A program made the translations under genes and the position numbers. A stretch of 49,750 nt of DNA, taken from IMG/VR virus record IMGVR_UViG_3300008261_000166, positions 1-49,750 of that record, one strand, 5' to 3'. The notes below the pieces were generated by a model, which saw nothing but the letters and a program-made list of their open reading frames with translations, did not search any database and was not told where the DNA came from. Positions within the stretch are counted from its first letter, which is position 1, and every line of letters begins with the position of its first letter. Below, piece by piece: positions 12,787-19,841 of this stretch. The stretch is from a virus.

Positions 12787-13023
12787 ATGACGTACAAAAA
12801 CATAGACAACACACTACAGTGGTCGGGCACTGCCTGCTTGCTCACCATGTATGTGCTAATGAGCTTCTTCCCTCACTTGCACCCCTGGAACATTGTAGCG
12901 GGTCTGTGTGGTGGAGCGTTCTACTTGGCATGGACCATTAGGGTCAGCAACCGCCCACAGATGATTGTAAACGCAGTGGCAATAGCCATTGGACTAGCAG
13001 GGTTATTTAAGGCCTGGGCTTGA
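12787..13023 (+). CDS. Conserved phage membrane protein, 78 residues
   Basis: ATG at 12787 has only a weak site (AAGGA). Three hydrophobic segments (about residues 11-27, 34-50 and 58-77) include P-H-L-H-P-W-N-I-V-A-G-L-C-G-G, a motif I recognise from small T4-like and other phage membrane proteins. The TGA (13021-13023) lies inside the -35 of promoter 19. Role unknown. Confidence 0.75.
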   Translation: MTYKNIDNTLQWSGTACLLTMYVLMSFFPHLHPWNIVAGLCGGAFYLAWTIRVSNRPQMIVNAVAIAIGLAGLFKAWA

Positions 13024-13048
13024 CAAAACCTACAAGTGACGCTATACT
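13020..13048 (+). promoter_or_regulatory. Early promoter 19
   Basis: TTGACA 13020-13025, 17-bp spacer, TATACT 13043-13048. Confidence 0.85.
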
Positions 13049-13077
13049 GTTAACACACTAAACAAACGGAGTAAACA

Positions 13078-13341
13078 ATGTCAGTAAACATCGGAAACAT
13101 TGCTAAAGTATACAGCGGCCGGATCGGTTGCATGTGCGGCTGTAGAGGCAAGTACAGCTACAACGAAGGCGTACCACGCGAAGAATGGCAGGGTGCTGTG
13201 AGTGTGCGCTCAGTTAAGATCCTAGCCAAACGGGTCCTTAGCGATCCCCGTGCTAACTTTGACGAGAGTGCAGAGTACGTGTTCGTAGAAGACCGTGCAA
13301 AGGGCACAATCAAAGTGGTATATTTTAAAGAAATCGGTTGA
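13078..13341 (+). CDS. Conserved Cys-motif phage protein, 87 residues
   Basis: ATG at 13078 in the standard leader (CGGAG). The block Y-S-G-R-I-G-C-M-C-G-C-R-G-K-Y near residues 12-26 has three clustered Cys and is recognisable from phage hypothetical proteins; metal binding is plausible. The TGA is within the -35 of promoter 20. Confidence 0.75.
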   Translation: MSVNIGNIAKVYSGRIGCMCGCRGKYSYNEGVPREEWQGAVSVRSVKILAKRVLSDPRANFDESAEYVFVEDRAKGTIKVVYFKEIG

Positions 13342-13366
13342 CAAACTGTCGGATCGAAGCTATACT
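13338..13366 (+). promoter_or_regulatory. Early promoter 20
   Basis: TTGACA 13338-13343, 17-bp spacer, TATACT 13361-13366. Confidence 0.85.
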
Positions 13367-13395
13367 GTTAACACACTAAACAAATGGAGCAACAA

Positions 13396-13746
13396 ATGCA
13401 AGCAGTTACTTTTAACACAAACGGTCGGGGCTATTGGAGCAACAAGGCCAAGTCAGTAAACATCGTAGACATGCGTATTGCCTACATCAACGACGAGCGA
13501 GACTTTGGCGAGTTACGAGTGTACTTTAACACAGACACTTGGGACGTGAACACAGACGGCTTAATCTACACAGACAAACAGTTTAGAGCAGAGCTTAATG
13601 AGTTTTTGGTTGCACAGGGCCTGTGTGATGCAGACTATAGCGAGCAGGGTATGCAGGGTGACGACTATGTGAGCTTGGACGTGGGTGGAAACTTTTTGCG
13701 ACTCTGGGAAGCCAAGTTCAATGCATTTACGCAAATGACTGCTTGA
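13396..13746 (+). CDS. Conserved phage protein, 116 residues
   Basis: The start at 13396 (MQAVTFNTNGRGYWSN) is preferred over an in-frame ATG at 13384, because the latter lies in the GGAGC binding site of the leader. The block D-F-G-E-L-R-V-Y-F-N-T-D-T-W-D-V-N-T-D-G is typical of a phage hypothetical family. The TGA is within the -35 of promoter 21. Function unknown. Confidence 0.75.
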   Translation: MQAVTFNTNGRGYWSNKAKSVNIVDMRIAYINDERDFGELRVYFNTDTWDVNTDGLIYTDKQFRAELNEFLVAQGLCDADYSEQGMQGDDYVSLDVGGNFLRLWEAKFNAFTQMTA

Positions 13747-13771
13747 CAAAGGCCTGGACCCAAGTTATACT
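13743..13771 (+). promoter_or_regulatory. Early promoter 21
   Basis: TTGACA 13743-13748, 17-bp spacer, TATACT 13766-13771. Confidence 0.85.
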
Positions 13772-13801
13772 GTTAACACACTAAACAAACGGAGCAACGA
13801 T

Positions 13802-14050
13802 ATGACAGTACAAGAATTGATAGAACAGTTGGGTTACATGGATCCCAATGCCAATGTTCACTTTGCCTACAATTATGGAGACCACTGGCGTACACAGGTT
13901 GCTCCGTCAGTTGGTTCTGTAGAGGAAGGTGTTGTGGAGTTTAGCGACTATCACCGCATGGACAAGATGGTAGAGGAGTACGAAGACCAGTTTGATGAAG
14001 AGACTGGCGAGTTCCGTTCAGACGTAAGAAAGGTAGTGGTGCTAGGATGA
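13802..14050 (+). CDS. Conserved phage protein, 82 residues
   Basis: ATG at 13802 after CGGAGC. It begins M-T-V-Q-E-L-I-E-Q-L with D-P-N-A-N-V-H-F-A-Y-N-Y-G-D-H-W-R-T, a pattern common in phage proteins of unknown role. Very acidic second half. Overlaps the next start (ATGA). Confidence 0.7.
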   Translation: MTVQELIEQLGYMDPNANVHFAYNYGDHWRTQVAPSVGSVEEGVVEFSDYHRMDKMVEEYEDQFDEETGEFRSDVRKVVVLG

Positions 14051-14283
14051 TTACAGCAGAGAAACTGGAGACCTTGACCACGTTCACAGCGGGTGCATTG
14101 ACCCGTGCTATTAACTTGGCAGGCTACAAGGGCGACATGTTCACTAGCAGTAAGTTCCTAGGCATTACCAACGGCGGGCAGTTCTGCTACTGGGTGGTGT
14201 TCCACGTAGAGGGTGGCACAGACAGCACCAAGGTGTTCCTTACATATAACCCTGCTGACGGTACGGTCAAAGCTGACTATTGA
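14047..14283 (+). CDS. Hypothetical protein, 78 residues
   Basis: ATGA overlap with the preceding gene. The product starts MITAEKLETLTTFTAGALT; the same M-I-T-A-E start recurs in the gene at 14625, but the rest differs. The TGA lies in the -35 of promoter 22. No family recognised. Confidence 0.7.
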   Translation: MITAEKLETLTTFTAGALTRAINLAGYKGDMFTSSKFLGITNGGQFCYWVVFHVEGGTDSTKVFLTYNPADGTVKADY

Positions 14284-14308
14284 CAAAACGAACAAGTGGT
14301 GCTATACT
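14280..14308 (+). promoter_or_regulatory. Early promoter 22
   Basis: TTGACA 14280-14285, 17-bp spacer, TATACT 14303-14308. Confidence 0.85.
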
Positions 14309-14335
14309 ATACACTTAAACACTAAAGGAGCTAGA

Positions 14336-14587
14336 ATGCAAAACCCCATCCCCCACAGTAACTTGTTCGTTACGCCCACCCTAGAGGAAGTCCAGGCTCA
14401 CATAAGCAGTCTCCCCAGTAGAGAGCAGGCAGTGGCTAACCTAGTGCTTATGTTCACTCTGAACGCATGCCACAAGATGGTCAATGACACTGTAATGATG
14501 CAGAGCCCACAGGGTCGCCTTGCTTATCTCAGGGTCGCCTTGCTTATCTTCGTAGCCAAATCAGTGCTTGACATAACGATTGAGTGA
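14336..14587 (+). CDS. Hypothetical early protein with frameshifted C-terminus, 83 residues
   Basis: ATG at 14336 after AAGGAGC. Residues 1-64 look like a normal small early protein (starts MQNPIPHSNLFVTPTLEEV). A 20-bp unit is duplicated in tandem (14510-14529, 14530-14549), which shifts the frame. The present tail reads on through promoter 23 to a stop at 14585-14587. Removing one copy gives a tail ending L-R-S-Q-I-S-A, with the TGA at 14569-14571, inside the -35, exactly as for neighbouring genes. The present tail is therefore probably novel or damaged. Confidence 0.7.
   Translation: MQNPIPHSNLFVTPTLEEVQAHISSLPSREQAVANLVLMFTLNACHKMVNDTVMMQSPQGRLAYLRVALLIFVAKSVLDITIE
14510..14549. repeat. 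20-bp perfect tandem duplication
   Basis: Two identical 20-bp copies sit head to tail inside the gene at 14336. Twenty is not a multiple of three, so the duplication changes the reading frame. Confidence 0.9.
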
Positions 14588-14596
14588 CGCTATACT
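14568..14596 (+). promoter_or_regulatory. Early promoter 23
   Basis: TTGACA 14568-14573, 17-bp spacer, TATACT 14591-14596. It is now read through by the frameshifted upstream gene. Confidence 0.85.
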
Positions 14597-14624
14597 ATAC
14601 ACTTAAACACTTAAGGAGCAGAGA

Positions 14625-14948
14625 ATGATTACAGCAGAACAGATTGTCGATGGTTTGAGCCTAGCTAACAAGGCATCCACAGACATGTACACTAAGATCG
14701 GCGGGGACAAGTTTGCCTGCGGATTTGCGTGGGTAGACGTGTTCGTTGATCGCACTAATTCAAAGCAGGCCAAAGAGCTGATCAAGGCAGGCTTTAAGAA
14801 GGACTACAAACCCAAGTGCCTCAGCTATTGGAATCCAGGCCAATTGGGTGTGCAGAACATAGACATCAAAGAAGCGGGTGCAGACGCTTATGCAGAGTAC
14901 TTGACACAGTTGGGATTGAAGGCCTATGCAGGCTCACGCTTAGATTAA
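14625..14948 (+). CDS. Conserved phage protein, 107 residues
   Basis: ATG at 14625 after AAGGAGC. The blocks C-G-F-A-W-V-D-V-F-V-D-R-T-N-S-K-Q-A and S-Y-W-N-P-G-Q-L-G-V-Q-N-I-D are recognisable from phage hypothetical proteins; the C-terminal A-Y-A-E-Y-L-T-Q-L-G-L-K-A-Y is helical. Function unknown. It is the last gene of the early array and is followed by a terminator. Confidence 0.75.
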   Translation: MITAEQIVDGLSLANKASTDMYTKIGGDKFACGFAWVDVFVDRTNSKQAKELIKAGFKKDYKPKCLSYWNPGQLGVQNIDIKEAGADAYAEYLTQLGLKAYAGSRLD

Positions 14949-14989
14949 AAAAAGACGCAGTCGACGCAACTCGCCTCAGACTCCCTCTT

Positions 14990-15023
14990 CCTCCGATTGG
15001 AAACAGTCGGAGGTTTCTTTTTG
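14990..15023 (+). terminator. Rho-independent terminator closing the early region
   Basis: CCTCCGA (14990-14996) pairs with TCGGAGG (15007-15013), followed by TTTCTTTTTG. Confidence 0.9.
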
Positions 15024-15234
15024 ATTGGTGGTGACATGGTGGTGTAAAAATAACCACCGGGGGCTATATAAACAAAATAGTGTTGCGAAAAAACAACAAG
15101 CAAAGCCTTTTTTCTAACATTTTAAACACGCTAAAAAACACCCCATATAGTAGAAAACCCCCCACCAAAACTCTAAGTACTTCTACTAAATTTTTACTAA
15201 TCTAAAATTTTAACCCTGCAGACCCCTTTCTAGA
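15024..15234. other. AT-rich intergenic spacer between convergent regions
   Basis: No gene seen. GGTGGT and ACCACC arms near 15035-15058 can form a hairpin around an A-rich loop and may end minus-strand transcription. Runs of A and C dominate the rest. Confidence 0.5.
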
Positions 15235-15663
15235 TCATTCCCACATGCTACGAAACTCGCCGTTTAACCGCACACTGGTATAAACAACTTCGGCTAAAAA
15301 TTCAAAATGATCACGCATGATTCTTATATGTGGTATGTTTGTATGTTTAAGCACCATGTCATAACTGCCCTGTCCCAACTGTACATAGTAGTCTGCTCCA
15401 ATACCTCTACGTTGCATAATCTCTGGAAACACACTACGAGTAAAAAAGCAAGTGTTGCCCAATGCCAGTGCTTGACTGGGTGTGCGCAAGCTCAAGTAAG
15501 CTTCTGCATAACTGGGTTCTGGTTGCCATGGCATCTTGTCCACTTTTTCCGCTAGTATGCGCACAGTGTAGCTCATAACAACATCCGGTATTGTCCAACC
15601 GTGTGCTTGCACAGTTTCATCCAATATAAGGCGCATGCCTTGTATAGCAGTAGTATTTTCCAT
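15235..15663 (-). CDS. Conserved T4-like phage protein, 142 residues
   Basis: ATG at 15663 with GAGG about 7 nt upstream, behind a late box. The blocks Y-A-E-A-Y-L-S-L-R-T-P-S-Q-A-L-A-L-G-N-T-C-F-F-T-R and F-L-A-E-V-V-Y-T-S-V-R, ending F-R-S-M-W, are features I associate with a conserved protein of marine T4-like phages. Function unknown; late expression suggests a virion or assembly role. Confidence 0.75.
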   Translation of the reverse strand: MENTTAIQGMRLILDETVQAHGWTIPDVVMSYTVRILAEKVDKMPWQPEPSYAEAYLSLRTPSQALALGNTCFFTRSVFPEIMQRRGIGADYYVQLGQGSYDMVLKHTNIPHIRIMRDHFEFLAEVVYTSVRLNGEFRSMWE

Positions 15664-15681
15664 ATTTTACCTCACATAGAG

Positions 15682-15689
15682 TATTTACT
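15682..15689 (-). promoter_or_regulatory. Late promoter AGTAAATA (minus)
   Basis: Late-type box for the 15663 gene. It lies two bases from the divergent TATAAATA at 15692-15699. Confidence 0.6.
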
Positions 15690-15691
15690 AC

Positions 15692-15699
15692 TATAAATA
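15692..15699 (+). promoter_or_regulatory. Late promoter TATAAATA (plus)
   Basis: Perfect T4 late consensus. The expected start (15705) is the A of the ATG, so a leaderless mRNA is predicted. Confidence 0.8.
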
Positions 15700-15704
15700 T
15701 CATC

Positions 15705-15917
15705 ATGCGCCACTACTACGTATCAAACTCAAATCCATGTCTAGAATCCATATTTGAATTCATTCGCCATCATAATCTCCAGTTAGAAGTACACTTGAAC
15801 CGTACACGCTTTTGGGTTCCCGACGGCACTGTACTCACAGAGTTCCTGCTACGTTTTAGCACAGTGGCCACACTAGTGGATGAATCATTAGACTTAGTTA
15901 CTGGACGTCCTGTATGA
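15705..15917 (+). CDS. Hypothetical protein, 70 residues
   Basis: The product starts MRHYYVSNSNPCLESIFEF. There is no ribosome binding site, but the late box at 15692-15699 positions the start of transcription at this ATG. No family recognised. It overlaps the next gene (ATGA), so the two are co-translated. Confidence 0.6.
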   Translation: MRHYYVSNSNPCLESIFEFIRHHNLQLEVHLNRTRFWVPDGTVLTEFLLRFSTVATLVDESLDLVTGRPV

Positions 15918-16093
15918 AAGAACCATATACACCCCATGCAGAATGGCGCCAGCAGTTTGAATTCACGCCCTTATACACGGACCCCGCACCCCACGTGACT
16001 CAATTTGAACACACAGTGCCTCGACAGCCGTTTACTATAGATCCCTTACTGGCATATTGGAGTACCCAAAAAACTGGCCCTGGGCCACTATAA
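15914..16093 (+). CDS. Hypothetical protein, 59 residues
   Basis: ATGA overlap with its upstream partner. The product starts MKEPYTPHAEWRQQFEFTP and is Pro- and aromatic-rich, without predicted long helices. No family recognised. Confidence 0.6.
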   Translation: MKEPYTPHAEWRQQFEFTPLYTDPAPHVTQFEHTVPRQPFTIDPLLAYWSTQKTGPGPL

Positions 16094-16176
16094 GTACTTG
16101 CCAAATTTTTTTTGCGCACAAAATTTTTACACCTTGTAGACCCATTCTTGTTTGTATTGGTGTAATCAATCCGTAA

Positions 16177-16184
16177 TATAAATA
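16177..16184 (+). promoter_or_regulatory. Late promoter TATAAATA (plus)
   Basis: Perfect late consensus; expected start near 16190, giving a 20-nt leader with AGGAG before the ATG at 16210. Confidence 0.8.
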
Positions 16185-16209
16185 CTTGCTCACAACTAGG
16201 AGTTCTCTT

Positions 16210-16371
16210 ATGACCAAGTATATACTTACGCTAGCCAATGGTAGAGTTTACGAGTTTTATGTCAAGTCATGTGCGGAGATGTATCAAAACATGTACGGGG
16301 GAAGAATAGTTGAAGATCGCAACGCTGTTACAACGCACACATATAGACCCAGCTTGAAACTGGTAGCTTAA
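16210..16371 (+). CDS. Hypothetical protein, 53 residues
   Basis: ATG at 16210 with AGGAG (16197-16201) upstream; an earlier in-frame TTG lies before the transcript start. The product starts MTKYILTLANGRVYEFYVK and is basic and beta-rich. First gene of a three-gene late operon. No family recognised. Confidence 0.65.
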   Translation: MTKYILTLANGRVYEFYVKSCAEMYQNMYGGRIVEDRNAVTTHTYRPSLKLVA

Positions 16372-16376
16372 ACTCC

Positions 16377-16604
16377 ATGAGCACCGTACTAATTGATCTA
16401 GTACTGGATGACCGTTTAAAGCCACTAGCACACTTGACAGGTTCACTGGCCCGTGAGATATGGCTATGTGACTTATCCACTAGGGGCATTGAGTATACAC
16501 GCTTAACGGATGACACTATAGAACTGGCTGCTAGGGATTTGACTAGAATCTTGTTGTTCCATACCAATTCAGACTTGCTGTTAGAAGTAGTTCATGTACG
16601 TTAA
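16377..16604 (+). CDS. Hypothetical protein, 75 residues
   Basis: Begins 5 nt after the preceding stop with no clear binding site, so re-initiation is likely. The product starts MSTVLIDLVLDDRLKPLAH and is helical and Leu-rich. No family recognised. Confidence 0.6.
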   Translation: MSTVLIDLVLDDRLKPLAHLTGSLAREIWLCDLSTRGIEYTRLTDDTIELAARDLTRILLFHTNSDLLLEVVHVR

Positions 16605-16612
16605 ATAACACT

Positions 16613-16837
16613 ATGAAACCCCTTGATCAATACAATTCGGACGATGCTGGTGCTACTAGCAGTCCCTTAACTAATGCTGATGTCACGGGTGCGGGTATGA
16701 CGGATCAGGAACGTAGTTTATTCCGTCGTATGCAAGCACAGTTGGAAATGTTAGAGCGTGAGTTATCTAGGGCTAAGAACCGTATACGTGAGTTGGACAC
16801 TAAGGTTGAATTAACTACGCAGAGAATTAACCGATAA
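16613..16837 (+). CDS. Small coiled-coil protein, 74 residues
   Basis: The product has a Ser/Thr/Asp-rich N-terminus followed from about residue 29 by a heptad-like helix (E-R-S-L-F-R-R-M-Q-A-Q-L-E-M-L-E-R-E-L) to the end. A coiled-coil oligomer is likely. Last gene of the late operon; a GC hairpin lies just beyond. Confidence 0.6.
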   Translation: MKPLDQYNSDDAGATSSPLTNADVTGAGMTDQERSLFRRMQAQLEMLERELSRAKNRIRELDTKVELTTQRINR

Positions 16838-16850
16838 ATTTTCGCTTGCG

Positions 16851-17324
16851 CTACGCTGCTTCGCAGCGTGGGCCTGGGTTCCGGTTCACGCAGTCCTCTA
16901 GGCTGTATTCAAAATTCCAAGTGTCCACATTTTCTCTAATCAGGCGAGCACCGTTGCTCTCATGGAAACGGCGTGCCATTTCAGTTTGAGGACTCAATGT
17001 CACCATCTTCTTGATAGTTGGGGGCAACTGATCTCTCACAGCAAAGATTAGCTTGCGAGCAGCACCACTGCTGTAACTCCAAATGGTATAGGCCACAGCC
17101 ACAGTCTTCTCACCCTCTTGTGGCAGCAACATACTGACTTCACTGTCCGGAACAGATTCACACAAACTAACACACACTGCCGCTAGAATCTCGCTGTCAT
17201 CGGTCCACAAATATATGCCGGCCCTATCATTGATACGCTGTTCAATGGCGATATTGGGTCGCACGGGGTCGTCTTTGATTATACTGGTACGTGGGTCAGT
17301 AACGGAAGTGATTTGGTCTAGCAT
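16851..17324 (-). CDS. GNAT-like acetyltransferase-fold protein, 157 residues
   Basis: ATG at 17324 with AAGGAC upstream, behind a late box. The pattern I-Y-L-W-T-D-D-S-E-I-L-A-A-V-C-V, then V-A-Y-T-I-W-S-Y, then L-S-P-Q-T-E-M-A-R-R-F-H-E-S-N-G-A resembles the GNAT fold as seen in hypothetical proteins of T4-like marine phages. The acetyl-CoA loop is not obvious, so activity is unproven. Confidence 0.55.
   Translation of the reverse strand: MLDQITSVTDPRTSIIKDDPVRPNIAIEQRINDRAGIYLWTDDSEILAAVCVSLCESVPDSEVSMLLPQEGEKTVAVAYTIWSYSSGAARKLIFAVRDQLPPTIKKMVTLSPQTEMARRFHESNGARLIRENVDTWNFEYSLEDCVNRNPGPRCEAA
16853..16869. other. Perfect GC hairpin at convergent gene ends
   Basis: ACGCTGC and GCAGCGT flank TTC. 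It covers the last codons of the minus-strand gene, between convergent genes. There is no T-run, so it may be a boundary or RNA-protecting hairpin. Confidence 0.6.
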
Positions 17325-17349
17325 TGGGTCCTTGGGTTAGTTATATGCG

Positions 17350-17357
17350 TATTTATT
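17350..17357 (-). promoter_or_regulatory. Late promoter AATAAATA (minus)
   Basis: Late-type box; expected start near 17344, 20 nt before the ATG at 17324. Confidence 0.65.
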
Positions 17358-17387
17358 ATATTATAACAAAATATTGTTACAACTATA

Positions 17388-18815
17388 TTACACTAGATCA
17401 TCCGTGGGACCAATGTTGCTCAATAACTGTCTCAGCTTGGTACTTTCAATTTGTGCAGTGATTTTGGGAGCGGGTGCTCCTTCATCTGGGGCTTGGGTCA
17501 CTGTGCTTTGTCTATTGCGGATACTGTCCAACATACTAGATCCTGGACGTGAACCCACTTGTTGGGACACTGCATCATCTTCATCCAAGTCACTGATACG
17601 TAGTGTGTCCACATCAAAAGCCAAATCAATTTTCATACCAACGCCACTGCTACTACGTGTTTTCATCAGCTGTATTTGATAGCGTCCATGTTCACGCATG
17701 GCACGGCTTGTAAAGATACCGAACACGTTGTCCGCAGTTTGGATCTTACTCAATCCACCCGAGATGTGACTGTGATCAAACTCTACTTCTTCTACAGCAC
17801 CCCTGTTCAACTGCGCCGCTGTGACAAACACACACTTCTTTTCCATTGCTAGGTTACGCAGTTCTTCACTTACATACTTGTCTTTAATAAACAAGTTCTC
17901 TGCTGAAATCTTCTTACTGATGGGCATGAGCAAGTCCAAATAGTCCACAAGTAGCACATCAATCTTGTGTCCCATTTTGATTTCATACTCTTTCATATAC
18001 GCACGAATATCATTTGATGTCTTGCCACTGGGCATATACTTGACTTGATAGTGACCACTCTTCTTGCCAATAACGCGAACCTTCATTTCCACATCATCAA
18101 TTTGTTTGAACACTTCTCTAGTGGGAATGCCAGTCATCATACTGTCCAAACGCATACTGACCAATTCTTCACTAAGTTCTAATGTTAGATACAATACGTT
18201 AAGACCTTGTAATGCCCAGTTAACTCCCAAGTTGGCCAAGAACAAACTTTTACCACCGCCCGATCCCGCGGCAAAGATATTAAGCTCACCTCTGTTCATT
18301 CCACCAAACAGTTTGTCATCTACACTCTTCCAACCAGTGCTCACTTGTCCGTTCTTGTCTTTGATCCTCATCAATCTAGCACGGGGATCAGCAAAGTAGT
18401 CAGTGCCCATGTCACGTGTTAATCCAACTTGTACTGCTTGCTTGATCTTTTCTTCTACTGGACCATACTCGCCCTTCTCCAGCAAGTCAGCACTTTCCAA
18501 AATAGCTCGCTCCAATCCCTTGTGTCTAATAAATGTTTCAAAGTCATTCATCAACCAATCATAATGTTCTTCTCTAAGATCGGCTGCAACTTTTAAGTCA
18601 CTGCCTGTGGCTGCATTTAAAATATCCTGTGTGGGCATTAGACTATGCTCCTCCACATACGTGTTCATAAATTCGGCTGCTTTCTGCAAGCGTCTATCAA
18701 ACAATGATGGGTCAAAGATACTTTGGCAACGTACAAACGTTACTGGATCTCCCAACATCATTTCTAGATACACACGCTGTATATCATAACCGTAGTCTGT
18801 GTTTTGTTTACTCAT
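17388..18815 (-). CDS. 41: Replicative DNA helicase, DnaB/T4 gp41 type, 475 residues
   Basis: Unwinds duplex DNA ahead of the phage replisome as a hexamer together with primase. Walker A G-S-G-G-G-K-S is at residues 184-190, Walker B V-L-L-V-D at 287-291, then A-A-Q-L-N-R and a late M-K-T-R-S-S-S-G motif, all typical of the DnaB/RecA-like core. Length is close to T4 gp41. The start overlaps the primase end by 8 nt with AAGGAAG just upstream, so the two are co-translated as a primosome pair. Confidence 0.95.
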   Translation of the reverse strand: MSKQNTDYGYDIQRVYLEMMLGDPVTFVRCQSIFDPSLFDRRLQKAAEFMNTYVEEHSLMPTQDILNAATGSDLKVAADLREEHYDWLMNDFETFIRHKGLERAILESADLLEKGEYGPVEEKIKQAVQVGLTRDMGTDYFADPRARLMRIKDKNGQVSTGWKSVDDKLFGGMNRGELNIFAAGSGGGKSLFLANLGVNWALQGLNVLYLTLELSEELVSMRLDSMMTGIPTREVFKQIDDVEMKVRVIGKKSGHYQVKYMPSGKTSNDIRAYMKEYEIKMGHKIDVLLVDYLDLLMPISKKISAENLFIKDKYVSEELRNLAMEKKCVFVTAAQLNRGAVEEVEFDHSHISGGLSKIQTADNVFGIFTSRAMREHGRYQIQLMKTRSSSGVGMKIDLAFDVDTLRISDLDEDDAVSQQVGSRPGSSMLDSIRNRQSTVTQAPDEGAPAPKITAQIESTKLRQLLSNIGPTDDLV

Positions 18816-19803
18816 CGTCTTCCTTGAACCATGTCTTTGCTTGTAATCGGATTTTTAATTCTGTTGTCATTGCTGAATTAATAATTAGCCACAATGTTGC
18901 GGGCTTGCCCAGCATCCTGACTGCATCATTAACGTCTTTAACTCCTTCGGGCCAGTTGGGCATACTAACTGTCCATCCAAACTCAATTGCTTGTTCTACT
19001 GTCTTTAAACCTGCCGCATCTCTATCCGGCACCAGTATCACTTGTCTTTGTAACTGATTAATCAACAAGTGCTGTCCCGCTTTAATTTCATTGCTCATTA
19101 GGGCAACACCGTCAATGCTGATCGCATCTATAGGACCTTCTACTACTATAACATACTTACGGTCCCAGTGCTGTCTGTCTAAATTAAACACATAGCCAGG
19201 TTGTTGTTCGCTTAGATACTTGGTGCCGTTGTCATTAATTGCACGGGCGGTCCAACCCACAATCTCTCGTCTATAAAAGAACGGCACAATGACTCTATTA
19301 TTGAATCCAGTCTTGGGAGTCCAATAAAATTCATAGTCATCCAAATATAAACTTCTATTGTGCAGATAACTCATTACACCTAGCAGTTTTTCTGGAATGT
19401 TGTCAGTAAACGAATTAATAGGCACTGCGCCGTCTGGTAGTGCTCTATGTGTAAATGTTGGAACTAATTGTTCTTTGCTGCCGCCTTCTGCATCTTCTTT
19501 TAAACGAAGCGCATCAAAGGTCATTTTAGAAATCATATCATCTGGAATGTTTAACCAGCGCATGAAGTTTTTCAATTTGGCAGTGACCAATCTGCCAGGT
19601 TGCCAACTGCATTTGAATTGGCAATTGAAGCAGTGATAACTGACTGCATCACCACCGTTGATAATGAAACCCCCACGCTGCCTCTTGTCTGCATTTGTTC
19701 CATTATGAACACAGCAAGGAGCATTAAAGCTGATCCACCCGCTAGGAGTTTGTTTTCGCTTTGGAGGTAAGTAGGCTAGTAGGGTATCTGCAATTAGGCT
19801 CAT
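18808..19803 (-). CDS. 61: DNA primase, T4 gp61 type, 331 residues
   Basis: Makes RNA primers for lagging-strand synthesis with the gp41 helicase. An N-terminal zinc-binding module has Cys30/Cys31 and His33 followed by H-C-x-x-C at residues 57-61. A Toprim core follows, with E-G-P-I-D-A at 221-226 and V-P-D-R-D at 257-261. The ATG at 19803 has a TTGACT/TAAACT promoter close upstream giving almost no leader. It overlaps the helicase gene. Confidence 0.93.
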   Translation of the reverse strand: MSLIADTLLAYLPPKRKQTPSGWISFNAPCCVHNGTNADKRQRGGFIINGGDAVSYHCFNCQFKCSWQPGRLVTAKLKNFMRWLNIPDDMISKMTFDALRLKEDAEGGSKEQLVPTFTHRALPDGAVPINSFTDNIPEKLLGVMSYLHNRSLYLDDYEFYWTPKTGFNNRVIVPFFYRREIVGWTARAINDNGTKYLSEQQPGYVFNLDRQHWDRKYVIVVEGPIDAISIDGVALMSNEIKAGQHLLINQLQRQVILVPDRDAAGLKTVEQAIEFGWTVSMPNWPEGVKDVNDAVRMLGKPATLWLIINSAMTTELKIRLQAKTWFKEDDE

Positions 19804-19812
19804 GTAGCCTAT

Positions 19813-19841
19813 AGTTTAACTGATTACTTGGAAAGAGTCAA
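19813..19841 (-). promoter_or_regulatory. Possible early promoter for primase-helicase
   Basis: On the minus strand, TTGACT (19841-19836), 17-bp spacer, TAAACT (19818-19813). The expected start near 19806 is 3 nt before the primase ATG. It overlaps the end of the upstream structural gene. Confidence 0.5.
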
